Origin: Pleurobrachia bachei
Taxonomy: Eukaryota; Ctenophora; Tentaculata; Cydippida; Pleurobrachiidae
Reading direction: 5' to 3'
Length of the DNA stretch: 24,173 nucleotides
Assembly: GCA_000695325.1 (NCBI GenBank)
Contig: AVPN01000474.1
Coordinates: 1 to 24,173 of the forward strand
Shown here: piece by piece, positions 15,040 to 24,173 of the stretch
How the letters are laid out: each line of letters begins with the position of its first letter
How positions within the stretch are numbered: position 1 is the first letter of the stretch
The notes under the pieces: model-generated
The model's input: only the letters and a program-made list of their open reading frames with translations
Databases searched by the model: none
What the model was told of the DNA's origin: nothing
Position numbers and translations under genes: made by a program

Positions 15040-18000
15040 CTGAAGAAAAGGGATTTGGAATTATCCATCAACACATCCACAGCCAAAAATAATCAGTATA
15101 ACCGGCTTATTACAGTCGGACCCCGGTTTACCGGGATCCTCGGGGGAACGGATTTTGCCCGGTAAATCGGGGTTCCGGTATACCGGGGCCTGGTAAATCG
15201 GGGTCCGACTGTACTACAATAATTACAAAAGGTAACTAATTAATTATCAACAAAAACATTCTTCTCACGGGTCTCCAAGAAAAACAGAAACACAAAATCT
15301 GAGAACCAATCCAACAATGGGACGACAGACAATCTGGTGACAAAAAAGAAGGGCTCAAGTTTGAGAAGGTCCAAGAAGGAGAAGAAGAAAGAGCAACAGG
15401 AACAACAAAAGGAGGTGGAGGAACCGTTGACACCTGTTAAATTGTTACACCCTGGAGCAGTTCAATTTTCATCTGTTTCTGATGTTTCCTCGGAGGATGA
15501 GGTTATTGTTGATAATTAATTAGTTACCTTTTGTAATTATTGTAGTACAGTCGGACCCCGATTTACCAGGCCCCGGTATACCGGAACCCCGATTTACCGG
15601 GCAAAATCCGTTCCCCCGAGGATCCCGGTAAATCGGGGTCCGACTGTACCTTTTTTTAACTTCTTGAAGATTCTGAACGAGATTCCATGACCGTATCTAA
15701 TGTTATATCGACTTGAAAGGTGTTGCGAAAACGCAACAAAACTTGAAATACTGGATTTTCACAATTTAATTCAAAGTTAATGATTTATATAACTCTTCTC
15801 ACGGATTACCCGGGTATGCCGGGTAAACACACTTGTTTTCTGGTCTCCAGGTGTAGTACTTTTATCAGATTTTGTGCCCTTGCTTGTCTGAAGAAAAGGG
15901 ATTTGGAATTATCCATCAACACATCCACAGCCAAAAATAATCAGTATAACCGGCTTATTACAGTCGGACCCCGATTTACCGGGATCCTCGGGGGAACGGA
16001 TTTTGCCCGGTAAATCGGGGTTCCGGTATACCGGGGCCTGGTAAATCGGGGTCCGACTGTACTACAATAATTACAAAAGGTAACTAATTAATTATCAACA
16101 ATAACCTCATCCTCCGAGGAAACATCAGAAACAGATGAAAATTGAACTGCTCCAGGGTGTAACAATTTAACAGGTGTCAACGGTTCCTCCACCTCCTTTT
16201 GTTGTTCCTTTTGTTCCTGTTGCTCTTTCTTCTTTTCCTTCTTGGACCTTCTCAAACTTGAGCCCTTCTTTTTTGTCACCAGATTGTCTGTCGTCCCATT
16301 GTTGGATTGGTTCTCAGATTTTGTGTTTCTGTTTTTCTTGGAGACCCGTGAGAAGAATGTTTTTGTTTCTGTGGGTGTTGGCGTAGGTTCAGGGGCGTCT
16401 ACAGAGGTGTTGCACTGCTCCTGGGTAGCTGAACTCGGCACCTGGGATAGAGGAGGGGGTGCTAGGTGATGGGACGATGTCCGAGGCAGGGACAATTGGA
16501 GAAAGGGAGAGAAAGATCTATATTCTACCCAGAGATTTGATACCCTACCGACTAAATGGTACGACCTGGGTATAGCAGCTCTATTATACCTGGAGTGGTT
16601 CTGAGAAAGCAGTGTGGATGGCAGGTGTCTTGTGTACTGTGTGGGATAGTGGTGAGGCAGGAGGGCTGAGAGAGGGGCTGAGACACCGGGACTTTTTAGA
16701 TCCAGCGGAGGGGGATCCTAGTTCTACCAACATTGAACTTGTCCTGCTATCGTGCTCGTTCATACTCGATCTGGAGGAGGGGCTAGTTATACTATCTGCG
16801 AGAGGAATGGGGCCTAGTTATACTATAGAACACCATAGGAGTCTAGTGCAGCACCAGTGGTGCTGGTACTAAATCAGGGGCTCCACTAAAAAAACAAAGC
16901 GGAGCTAGGAGAGACACTGACACCTATCATGCACCTAGTATAGTACCTGATCATGAGGGATCGTATCCAGGTGCTGTTCTTTTCCCCCTCTCCTTCATCC
17001 TCACTCCCACTACTTTCATTCTGTATCAGCTCCATACTGAACTTACTGGTCGCTATACTTCTTCTTGAGAGAGATTTCTAGGGGGGGTGGGTATTAAATT
17101 ATTGGGATTTGTGAAACTATAACAGCGGGTGGGCAGCGGGTTTACTGAGTTGTAACTTCTATCTACCAGTTAGGATTATTTAGATATTGTTACTTAATTC
17201 TAGTCGGGAAAAGGCATGATACATTATAGTACATACTCCAATTGCTCTCTTCTAAATTTTAACTCACCTCATCGGATTCCGTCTTCAGGAAGATAGCTGG
17301 TACGTGCCCAAACAACTCATCCACGTTCTTCAATAAGAACGCCACGACATCACTCCCAGTCCGGGCCCTCTCTCCATCCGCAATAATAGACAGCGCCGTG
17401 TCATCTGTCCGTTTATACTGCACCAAACTGGGTCCAATACTAATTGCCATGGCATCAAGATTCATCTTGTTCACCTCACTTGCATCAGTAACACGTTTCA
17501 GGGTGTGGAACGTGTACCTGATAATCAACATGTTCCTCTCAGGAACCTGTGCTAGGATCTTTCTCATTTCTTCTAACTGTTCACTCTCACCCCTCCACCG
17601 CTCAAACTCGGGGAAGAGATCCATGGGGAAGAGACCCTCTGGCAGGGTCCTGTAGTAGTTCTTGAGAACAGAGGCAGCCACCCTGGGGACGTGACACCGG
17701 GCGGTGGTTTGTTCCGTTAGCCAGTCCACTGTCTCCCCCTCATCTAACCGGCCCTCCAGCCTCATTTGCTGTTTCTTGTTTCCTGGAATCCTAAAGATAC
17801 CATCTGACTCGTAGCAAGTTGTGTAGATGTAAAGTAGCAGGTCAAGGAGAGGCTGGGCGATTTGGTCAGCATTGGGCATGAACTTCTCCAGGCATATACC
17901 AAACATTTTGCCGCTCCCCAAGATGGGACCCTGCCCGTACTGGTGGCTAGGGGGAGGTAGTGTGGCGTTGTTGTTGCTGGTGACGCCCCCTCGACCTGTC

Positions 18001-19323
18001 CCGCCGCCCCGGCCACCAGCCTTCCAAAAAAAGGTCGTTAGATTAGCAGTCCGGGAGCGGAGGGAGGAGGAGTTGTTCGGCTCAGCTACGCCCAGATTGT
18101 GACGCAACACAAACAGTACCTCGATATTTTTATTTTCCTTGAACTGGATCGAGGAGAGGATATCCATCTGAATCAGTAGCGGTAACTCCATGGTAACCAA
18201 ACTCTCCTCAGCCTCAATACTACTGCCATCCCGGATAATAAACTTGAGGGTATAATGGGTGTCCTTCAGCTGGAACTTGCTAATAGCCCCTTTAATCACA
18301 TCCTCAACAGTATGCTCCAGAGCCACTGGCAAGTCCTGGCAAGCCATTCCCTGGCGATCACTGGGAACTGATAACAGAGCACTGTCACTACCCTTGAAGT
18401 AGACCTTGATGGATCCTTTTCTGGGTAGACCGTCACGTGATTGGTGGATATGCCGCCTCATTACCGCTAACCAGTGTTTCTTGAGATGCTTGTTGGGGAA
18501 ATGGAAGATAGCACGTTGTAGGATCTCGTCATCTGCGAGACCCTCTGTGGCAAGCCACCCCGCTATAAAACAGTTCTCCTGTTTTTCCACTTGACCAAAA
18601 CCAACCAAGTCCGTATAATTTGTAACCCACATGTTTCTCAGTTTCACTATCCGCGATATCTTCATTGCCTTCCTATTGTGTTTTGTCTTCCCGAACACTA
18701 GACACTGTTTGAAGAGGTGGAGGTTGTAGTTGTGTACCTCACTCTCCCACCTCACCTTCACCTTTTCCTCACTCCCCATGTAAAAGTCACAAGCGCTGTT
18801 TTTGGGCCGCTTAGGGGATACCATACCGATCATGATTTGCCGTTCTTCCTCCCGTTTCAGGGCATTCAGGATATCAGGTGCAATTGTCTCCTCTTTGTAC
18901 TTCCGACCCCCGATCTCAAACGTATCTCCCTGGGTTTCAGCAGCTTCCGTTACCGCCATGGCATGTTTCACCCTCTTATAACTCTTTCTGTTCCACTGCT
19001 TACTGTTCTCCGGCTCCTCGTGCATGGTGACAATGTAGTTGGAAAATATCTTGGCGACATCACCACCCAAAATACCCTCGATCCGTTTGTAACCTTCAAC
19101 CTGGCGACGTTTGATGATGTCTTCATAGTTGCCGGGAATGAGGCCGTTGACCTTCTTCTTGCAGTTCATTACATCATGGAAATCGTTGTGGCAAAAGAGG
19201 GCATTGCTGGCGTTGACGCTCTTTATCAGAAAATCCTCAAAGAAATCTCGATAGCTCATCAGTCGACCAATCTAGGGGGAGAAGAGAGAGGGTTGTAATA
19301 ACTTGTCAGAAGACCAATCTAGG

Positions 19324-19398
<75 letters not shown>

Positions 19399-20615
19399 AC
19401 ACAAACAGTACCTCGATATTTTTATTTTCCTTGAACTGGATCGAGGAGAGGATATCCATCTGAATCAGTAGCGGTAACTCCATGGTAACCAAACTCTCCT
19501 CAGCCTCAATACTACTGCCATCCCGGATAATAAACTTGAGGGTATAATGGGTGTCCTTCAGCTGGAACTTGCTAATAGCCCCTTTAATCACATCCTCAAC
19601 AGTATGCTCCAGAGCCACTGGCAAGTCCTGGCAAGCCATTCCCTGACGATCACTGGGAACTGATAACAGAGCACTGTCACTTCCCTTGAAGTAGACCTTG
19701 ATGGATCCTGTTCTGGGTAGACCGTCACGTGATTGGTGGATATGCCGCCTCATTACCGCTAACCAGTGTTTCTTGAGATGCTTGTTGGGGAAATGGAAGA
19801 TAGCACGTTGTAGGATCTCGTCATCTGCGAGACCCTCTGTGGCAAGCCACCCCGCTATAAAACAGTTCTCCTGTTTTTCCACTTGACCAAAACCAACCAA
19901 GTCCGTATAATTTGTAACCCACATGTTTCTCAGTTTCACTATCCGCGATATCTTCATTGCCTTCCTATTGTGTTTTGTCTTCCCGAACACTAGACACTGT
20001 TTGAAAAGGTGGAGGTTGTAGTTGTGTACCTCACTCTCCCACCTCACCTTCACCTTTTCCTCACTCCCCATGTAAAAGTCACAAGCGCTGTTTTTGGGCC
20101 GCTTAGGGGATACCATACCGATCATGATTTGCCGTTCTTCCTCCCGTTTCAGGGCATTCAGGATATCAGGTGCAATTGTCTCCTCTTTGTACTTCCGACC
20201 CCCGATCTCAAACGTATCTCCCTGGGTTTCAGCAGCTTCCGTTACCGCCATGGCATGTTTCACCCTCTTATAACTCTTTCTGTTCCACTGCTTACTGTTC
20301 TCCGGCTCCTCGTGCATGGTGACAATGTAGTTGGAAAATATCTTGGCGACATCACCACCCAAAATACCCTCGATCCGTTTGTAACCTTCAACCTGGCGAC
20401 GTTTGATGATGTCTTCATAGTTGCCGGGAATGAGGCCGTTGACCTTCTTCTTGCAGTTCATTACATCATGGAAATCGTTGTGGCAAAAGAGGGCATTGCT
20501 GGCGTTGACGCTCTTTATCAGAAAATCCTCAAAGAAATCTCGATAGCTCATCAGTCGACCAATCTAGGGGGAGAAGAGAGAGGGTTGTAATAACTTGTCA
20601 GAAGACCAATCTAGG

Positions 20616-20666
<51 letters not shown>

Positions 20667-23600
20667 GAATTCCTGGGTGTTCTAGTAACTTGTTCTGTTC
20701 TAACCTTCCCTTTACTTTTGTAACACAGTCTAGCTAGGCAACTAAAGTAACTGCAAATCTACAAAGACTACTGCAACTAACTAGTAAAATAACTGGCGAA
20801 GACCCAGCGGTCAGAATTATGGAACGTTGGAGTAAGGATCGAGACTCCTCCCTAACTTTTGTTTATATTTTAGAAATAGACAATTCAGCCCACAAAGCAA
20901 TATACGCTATATTACTTGCATTCTAATGATATTCATACATATATCAGTATGTGTATCACTGAAATATGTGCATTCTTTCCTAATATCCACCATATAGGCT
21001 CGATATAATTATCAAGCTTGTAAGTAGAAACTCGCCTACATATCATGAGAGGTTGGGGTGTTGGGGGGTGAGGCTTAATTTACTGTCCCTCCATTTTCGT
21101 GTTGGAAATATCAAACTAATGCCGACACCATCCCCCATATCATGTGAACTGTGCCCCCTAATTGTTCCCCCCTCCAGGTCCAATATTTGCCGCGGGTCAG
21201 TGATTTAAATTGTTATTTTTTCCCGTTATCACTCCGATAGAATACATTCCTTAAGTCTGATGATGGGGGCTGGGGCAGATTACCCACTAACACACCCTTA
21301 TCAATATACAGAGCGCCAAAGGGGGCAATGGCAGTAAAGCTGCGGTAAATGAGATGACTTGGCTCGAGCCCAAAATATATATCCCGCATAAAAATCATTT
21401 AAATCCGGGATCCCCCGTGAATATTATTTGCCCATACTATTGGTTATGAAATTCCCCCTCTGTGCTAGCTGCGACTTCGTAACCAACCCATTCTACCCCA
21501 GATCTTTACCGGCATAAGAATGAGATCCCGTAACGACACAGTATCCATGTCTTGTGTGGTAGAGATTAGGGATGCGAAATCATATGTTGCCATCTTCTCA
21601 TCGTACTTCCTAGTTGGAAAAACAATGGAATTAGGGATAAAATCTGGAAATGGAATGATATAGCTCGGGGATTACAACATGCATTTTAGAAGGGTGAGGG
21701 TGAGGGAGTGAATAGCTGTGTCAATAAGGTGTCCAACTCGTGACTGAATAATAGGGTGATAAATGACAATTTCCCTCAACAGAGGCCCTCTCTTTTTCAA
21801 TGAAGTGTTGGAAATGAGATTTTGCTCATTAGTGCAGGGAGCAGCTGCAGTGGTACCCATCTGCTACATATCTCTGTTCCTCTTTTCTCTCATCCCATCT
21901 CTTATTTTGTCATCTATCTCTATCTTTCTCTCTCTCACATCATCTTCTCCCCGAATTTCGGCACATTTCAAAATATGTCCTTCGTCTGCAAAAGTTTGGG
22001 AACAGTCTGGGAGTCTCAAACATGTGCATGCGCTAACATTCCCTCTCTCCGTATTCTCACTAAATATTTCTCACTCTATCGATGGCAGGAGCTCCAACTC
22101 AGCAGCTATCAGAGATCATTACTTTTACTAAGGAGAACAAAAGAGAGATCGTTACATTATGAGAGAGAATAAATGTCAATGGCTCACGTGCGACGGCTGC
22201 ACGGTATAGTCGGAACGGGTTTGAAGCTGGAACATGTATCGACAAATTTGTAGTTGATACACGTGGAGTTTGTGAATATAAACATGACCTATTCAGTACA
22301 GCCTGTCTGGGCTCTGGTATGTGTACGGAATTTGATGACGTAATAACTAATAATTGATCGTACTGAGAGTGAGAAGCTGAAGTCCAGCTGAAACGTTCTC
22401 CCGCGAATTGCGGGGAAAGTTAAGTTGAATGTTAAACTACTTACTCAAGTGCGGACTCCAAGTTGTAACAAAAGTGACTGTAAGTCTCCCATAGCACATC
22501 ATTCTGCAAGAAGATATCACCTGGTCGGGATACATGTAACTGAACATGGGTTAGGGGAGTGTTTGTTTCGTTCAAATCGGGGTGCAGTGACAGATAGACA
22601 GGGTCGAGCAAAGGAATACTGGGTAACAGTATTGGATGAGATCACTAACAGCTAGTTTTGAGGGTATGGATGAGGGAGTAGCAAAGAACGGTGGTGTATC
22701 AGTATTTACCTATTTTTGTATTACTTTCGTCCCACTTTTTCAGCTTGTCTTCCATCTAAAATGCAAAGTTATGATTTAGATACTAGGCCAATAAGTACAT
22801 GTCCGCCATTTATTGGAAATTCTTGCCTTATTCCACCCTCCTTTGAACAAAACGAGGAAATTCTAACAGGGGATGACTCTATACTGAACTGAACTGTACT
22901 TAGTTTAGTATACCTTGTCATACATGGCCGCGCTGATTTCAATGCAGTCCTTGATGCGTGTCAGCATCATCTTATCCAATTCCTCACTAGTGACCACATA
23001 GGTCCTGAAGATGGGGTGGGTTTATAATTCGGTATATAGCAGGAACCAACCGAAACGAGTAAACAACCAATCAGAACTTGTTATTTAGGTCGCGTGACTG
23101 GTTATCAGCCAATCAGGGACTAGTGTTTCCTGATTCGGTCGGGTCCTGGTATATAGGATATGGATTTAATTTAGGTTGTGAAAAGATTCAGTAACATTCA
23201 TGCTTTATTATGTTGCTTTTCAATGTAAAAGATGTTAAGCTGCATGCATATATCATATGGTGGGGGGGGGCTGAGTGTTTCACACTGGGGGTTCATACTG
23301 GGTTCACACATCACACATCACACTTATCGCCAAGCCCTGTCCGGGTTCAATTGCTGCGCAAACCCAATTCTATAACTGCTTTTTATAAAAAAAAAACCCT
23401 GATCACTGCAGCTAACACATGCTCTAAGTTGATCTCTAAAATCTGCAAACCTAGATACTGATCCTGTTTTTGAGTTCCCAGGTAATTCCACCTGCTCTCC
23501 GTGAGGTGCTCCATCACACAACAGACTGTAGGAGTGAACACGTGATGCCCATATATGGTGTTGTGTGTCACATGACACCAAATAAGGACTGTGAGTGGTA

Positions 23601-24092
23601 GAAGTTGTGGCAAAGAAGGACTGTGACACAAAAATGGAAGGCGTCATACATTTGTATAAGAAAGGAGAGAATGAAGAATGCAGGCAATGAAAAAGAAAAT
23701 GGTTTTAGAGGAGGGTCTTTGATGCGAAATGAAAGAAAAGGTTAAATACATGGAGTCTACTTTAAATCTCTCTCTCTGATTCTCTCGAATGTACCTTAAT
23801 TGTACGATGTACAGATCAGAAAGGGACGTTAGTTGGTCACGGTACTTTTTCTCCGTCAGCTTCAGGTCATTGACACACACGTACAGGCTGTTTGGACCTG
23901 AAAAGAATGAGCTGTTTATTGTGGTTTTAGGAAATAACGGAAGTAAAAAAGCGTTAGAACAACATCTAAACATCGTATGAAGTGCGAAAAAAGAATTGTT
24001 ACCATGGATAGCGGGAACTTCATTCGTCTTCTGCATAACTATATTTCGTCCTATCCGCCTCCTCCTCTCACCCCGCCATCTCCGCACATCCG
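13833..24092 (-). CDS. DH-PH-RA-RhoGAP Rho regulator (ARHGAP20-like with RhoGEF domain), 5' partial
   Basis: Exons, 5' to 3': 24092-24003, 23897-23795, 23004-22914, 22755-22710, 22651-22620, 22503-22445, 21609-21510, 19271-17268, 17077-16947, 16770-16590, then either 16441-16088 or 15039-14812, 14541-14404, 14223-14028, 13909-13833. All junctions are GT-AG and in phase; the two forms give 1062 or 1157 residues from the window edge. The DH domain would load GTP onto a Rho-family GTPase. PH and RA would target the membrane and a Ras/Rap-type GTPase. RhoGAP would switch a Rho protein off. The PH-RA-RhoGAP part looks like ARHGAP20 (IAGWLAT in PH). BCR and ABR also pair DH-PH with RhoGAP but carry C2 instead of RA. 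The 5' end lies beyond the window. The gene contains a duplicated exon and a rearranged 3' end. Confidence 0.78.
14944..15252 (+). repeat. 309-bp direct repeat D1
   Basis: Matches 15792-16100 base for base apart from single changes (for example CCCCGGTTTACC against CCCCGATTTACC). It covers the 5' part of exon 15039-14812, a 99-bp transposon and the region up to TTATCAACA. Confidence 0.9.
15113..15211. mobile_element. 99-bp MITE, copy 1
   Basis: CAGTCGGACCCCGGTTTACC at one end and its complement GGTAAATCGGGGTCCGACTG at the other, flanked by TA (15111-15112, 15212-15213). Termini starting CAG with a TA target recall pogo/Tigger-type elements. No coding capacity. In an intron of the Rho-regulator gene. 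Confidence 0.85.
15249..15648 (+). repeat. Inverted copy of terminal exon 11 and its 3' flank
   Basis: Reverse complement of 15959-16367, with one 9-base deletion in the CAACAGGAACAA run. It holds a plus-strand version of the VIVDN exon (15249-15520) followed by the 99-bp transposon. It lacks the exon's 5' part and acceptor, so it is not a gene. Joined to D1 with overlap AACAA at 15249-15253. Confidence 0.9.
15548..15646. mobile_element. 99-bp MITE, copy 2 (inverted)
   Basis: Reverse complement of the copy at 15961-16059, carried along inside the inverted duplication rather than inserted separately. Confidence 0.85.
15777..15887 (-). pseudogene. Partial copy of exon 12 with new stop
   Basis: Same acceptor and first 32 codons as exon 15039-14812 (TSKGTKSDKSTTPGDQ onward). 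The copy breaks at 15792 and continues as YINH and TAA. If used it would give a third C-terminus of 36 residues. Confidence 0.6.
15792..16100 (+). repeat. 309-bp direct repeat D2
   Basis: Second copy, offset 848 bases, running into the 3' end of exon 16441-16088. Confidence 0.9.
15961..16059. mobile_element. 99-bp MITE, copy 3
   Basis: Same element with TA on both sides, 28 bases past the VIVDN stop codon. Probably the original insertion, copied into D1 and the inverted arm. A diverged half-copy is at 14331-14377 (AATCGGACCCCGATTTACCG). Confidence 0.85.
16088..16441 (-). other. Alternative terminal exon 11 ending VIVDN
   Basis: Acceptor CTATCCCAG, phase 0, 118 codons with TAA at 16090-16088. 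Content: Thr/Pro-rich, then a Lys-rich block (KKKGSSLRRSKKEKKKEQ), then an acidic end (SSEDEVIVDN). The basic block could bind acidic lipids or act in nuclear import; this is inference. An inverted second copy of 3' 270 bases lies at 15249-15520. Whether this is a true last exon or was internal before the rearrangement is unclear; a weak donor (CTG/GTGACA) exists inside it. Confidence 0.6.
16590..17077 (-). other. Exons 9 and 10, Ser-rich linker after RhoGAP
   Basis: Exon 17077-16947 (acceptor CCCCCCCTAG, donor CAG/GTACTA) encodes KSLSRRSIATSKFSMELIQN and then an acidic patch. Exon 16770-16590 (acceptor CTCCTCCAG, donor CAG/GTATAA) encodes SSMNEHDSRTSSMLVELG and a Pro/Ser-rich stretch. RRSIATS is a plausible basophilic kinase site. 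No fold is expected. An earlier AG (16785 region) would introduce an immediate stop, so the downstream one was chosen. Confidence 0.7.
17268..19271 (-). other. Large exon 8, complete copy A (CR3 of DH, PH, RA, RhoGAP)
   Basis: The exon is 668 codons, from acceptor CCCCCTAG to donor GAG/GTGAGT. Numbering from the internal Met at 19259: 1-75 finish the DH domain. About 140-275 is PH (FGKTKHNRKAMKISRIV, ENCFIAGWLAT, KKHWLAVM). 282-388 is RA (SIKVYFKGSD, VEDVIKGAISKF, IEVLFVLR). 400-450 is a Gly/Asn-rich linker. 452-650 is RhoGAP. The catalytic arginine finger is present in DGIFRIPG (Arg490), with the supporting LKNYYRTLPEGLFP (Lys533, Arg537) and NKMNLDAMAISIGPSLV (Asn600), so GAP activity is expected. 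An exon this large is unusual in a gene whose other exons are 32-350 nt. Confidence 0.85.
18103..20662. repeat. Tandem duplication, 1292-bp unit
   Basis: Unit A 18103-19394 and unit B 19395-20662 are head-to-tail copies, each ending in a (GA)n tract (19324-19394 and 20618-20662). The join at 19394/19395 fuses (GA)n to CGCAACACAAACAG inside the coding exon; the bases GA before 18103 give a 2-base microhomology. The near identity means it is recent, or an assembly artefact of a microsatellite-flanked region. Confidence 0.9.
19319..20563 (-). other. Duplicate exon 8, truncated copy B
   Basis: Same acceptor (CCCCCTAG) and same frame as copy A. It encodes the end of DH, PH and RA (415 codons with stop), then runs into the (GA)n tract, read as Ser-Leu repeats, and stops at TAA/TGA near 19319. 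RhoGAP is missing. I count four base differences from copy A over ~1.17 kb; one changes Lys to Thr (LPRKGS to LPRTGS). No donor is visible, so if spliced it would be a terminal exon giving a DH-PH-RA protein of about 587 residues from the window edge. It may otherwise be skipped. Confidence 0.75.
20663..21509. other. Intron, nothing recognised
   Basis: Intron between the exon ending LILMP and copy B. AT-rich; no exon or repeat supported. It is the donor side of the proposed choice between copies B and A. Confidence 0.5.
21610..22444. other. Intron, nothing recognised
   Basis: Intron inside the DH domain. A CT-rich stretch (21855-21955) and a small hairpin (CCCGCGAATTGCGGG, 22400-22414) are the only visible structures. 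Overlapping frames have no domain. Confidence 0.5.
22620..22651 (-). other. Inferred 32-nt micro-exon of the DH domain
   Basis: Exon 22755-22710 ends in phase 1, while exon 22503-22445 must start in phase 0, so something with length 2 mod 3 is needed. CTG...CCA between acceptor AAAACTAG and donor CCA/GTATTC fits exactly and encodes (A)VSDLIQYCYP, which falls where DH domains have a hydrophobic helix. The donor is weak. Confidence 0.45.
23067..23160 (+). promoter_or_regulatory. CCAAT/CCAAT/TATA-like cluster, tentative
   Basis: CCAATCAG at 23067 and 23109 and TATATAGG at 23150 are spaced as in a eukaryotic promoter on the plus strand, antisense to the gene, within the 23005-23794 intron. The same bases also form imperfect inverted pairs (CCAATCAGGG and TCCTGATTCGG), so this may instead be part of a repeat. 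No plus-strand gene follows. Confidence 0.2.
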
Positions 24093-24103
24093 CTATATAA
24101 TAG

Positions 24104-24104
24104 T

Positions 24105-24168
<64 letters not shown>

Positions 24169-24173
24169 AGAGA
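24104..24173. repeat. (GA)n microsatellite at window edge
   Basis: Nearly pure (GA)n immediately upstream of the first visible exon acceptor. On the minus strand it forms a CT-rich pyrimidine tract that may serve that acceptor (ATTATATAG at 24093). Confidence 0.85.

Larger units (their letters stand above)
21510..24092 (-). other. DH (RhoGEF) domain exons, first two-thirds
   Basis: Seven exons. 24092-24003 encodes a basic leader (VRRWRGERRRRIGRN). 23897-23795 starts the DH fold (LTEKKYRDQLTSLSDLYIVQ). 23004-22914 gives SEELDKMMLTRIKDCIEI. 22755-22710 gives KLKKWDESNTKI. A 32-nt micro-exon (22651-22620) is inferred from phase. 22503-22445 gives NDVLWETYSHFCYNLESAL, the classic DH pattern before CR3. 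21609-21510 ends SLRDLILMP, where RhoGEFs continue with the CR3 helix. That helix is encoded by the next exon (IGRLMSYRDFFEDFL). The usual PVQRIPRY signature is replaced by PIGRLMSYRD, so exchange activity may be altered. Confidence 0.7.

Noticed and set aside
15337-15519. Plus-strand Lys-rich frame ending EVIVDN.
   Set aside because: It is the inverted copy of the terminal exon at 16088-16441, without a start or acceptor of its own.
18717-20590. Open frames of up to 193 codons on the plus strand, opposite the large exon, present twice.
   Set aside because: They are antisense shadows of the conserved DH-PH-RA frame. They show no domain and are duplicated only because the exon is.
1-24173. 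CRISPR array, operon, rRNA or tRNA genes.
   Set aside because: The spaced-repeat look of the minisatellite has no spacers, the gene structure is eukaryotic, and no cloverleaf or rRNA core was recognised.

Overview
The window is metazoan nuclear DNA, most likely from an invertebrate. Coding sequence is broken into short exons with GT-AG introns. The families seen (intersectin-type EH protein, LisH-CTLH protein, ARHGAP20-like Rho regulator, TRMT6) fit an animal or close relative. Many (GA)n/(CT)n tracts, short inverted-repeat transposons and local duplications fill the introns. I could not name the lineage. There is no bacterial-style operon, CRISPR array, rRNA or tRNA that I can see.

Left part (99-10587, minus strand): a 14-exon gene I assembled by splice phase. 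It encodes two EH domains, a long charged coiled coil with the intersectin FEDKR...NF...ELE motif, and a low-complexity tail, about 933 codons. Intersectin SH3, DH-PH and C2 domains are absent. One coiled-coil exon carries two in-frame stop codons. One intron holds a plus-strand nested LisH-CTLH gene (8113-8843) bracketed by two ~145-bp direct repeats. Other introns hold an 889-bp TA-flanked transposon, a minisatellite and small palindromes.

Middle (10588-13832): a TRMT6 first coding exon and a scrap of an LDH2-type dehydrogenase, both minus strand and both cut off from their genes. They lie between two identical 249-bp repeats. To the right is a block of nested hairpins (12832-13057).

Right part (13833-24092, minus strand, 5' end outside the window): a multi-domain Rho regulator with DH, PH, RA and RhoGAP domains in that order, so apparently a GEF and a GAP in one chain. 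Its large exon is partly duplicated in tandem (1292-bp unit). The upstream copy keeps the splice acceptor but runs into a (GA)n tract, so using it would give DH-PH-RA without RhoGAP. The 3' end is also rearranged (duplication-inversion-duplication) and offers three possible C-termini, one of which ends in a class I PDZ ligand (ESYV). These duplications are the most interesting part of the window.
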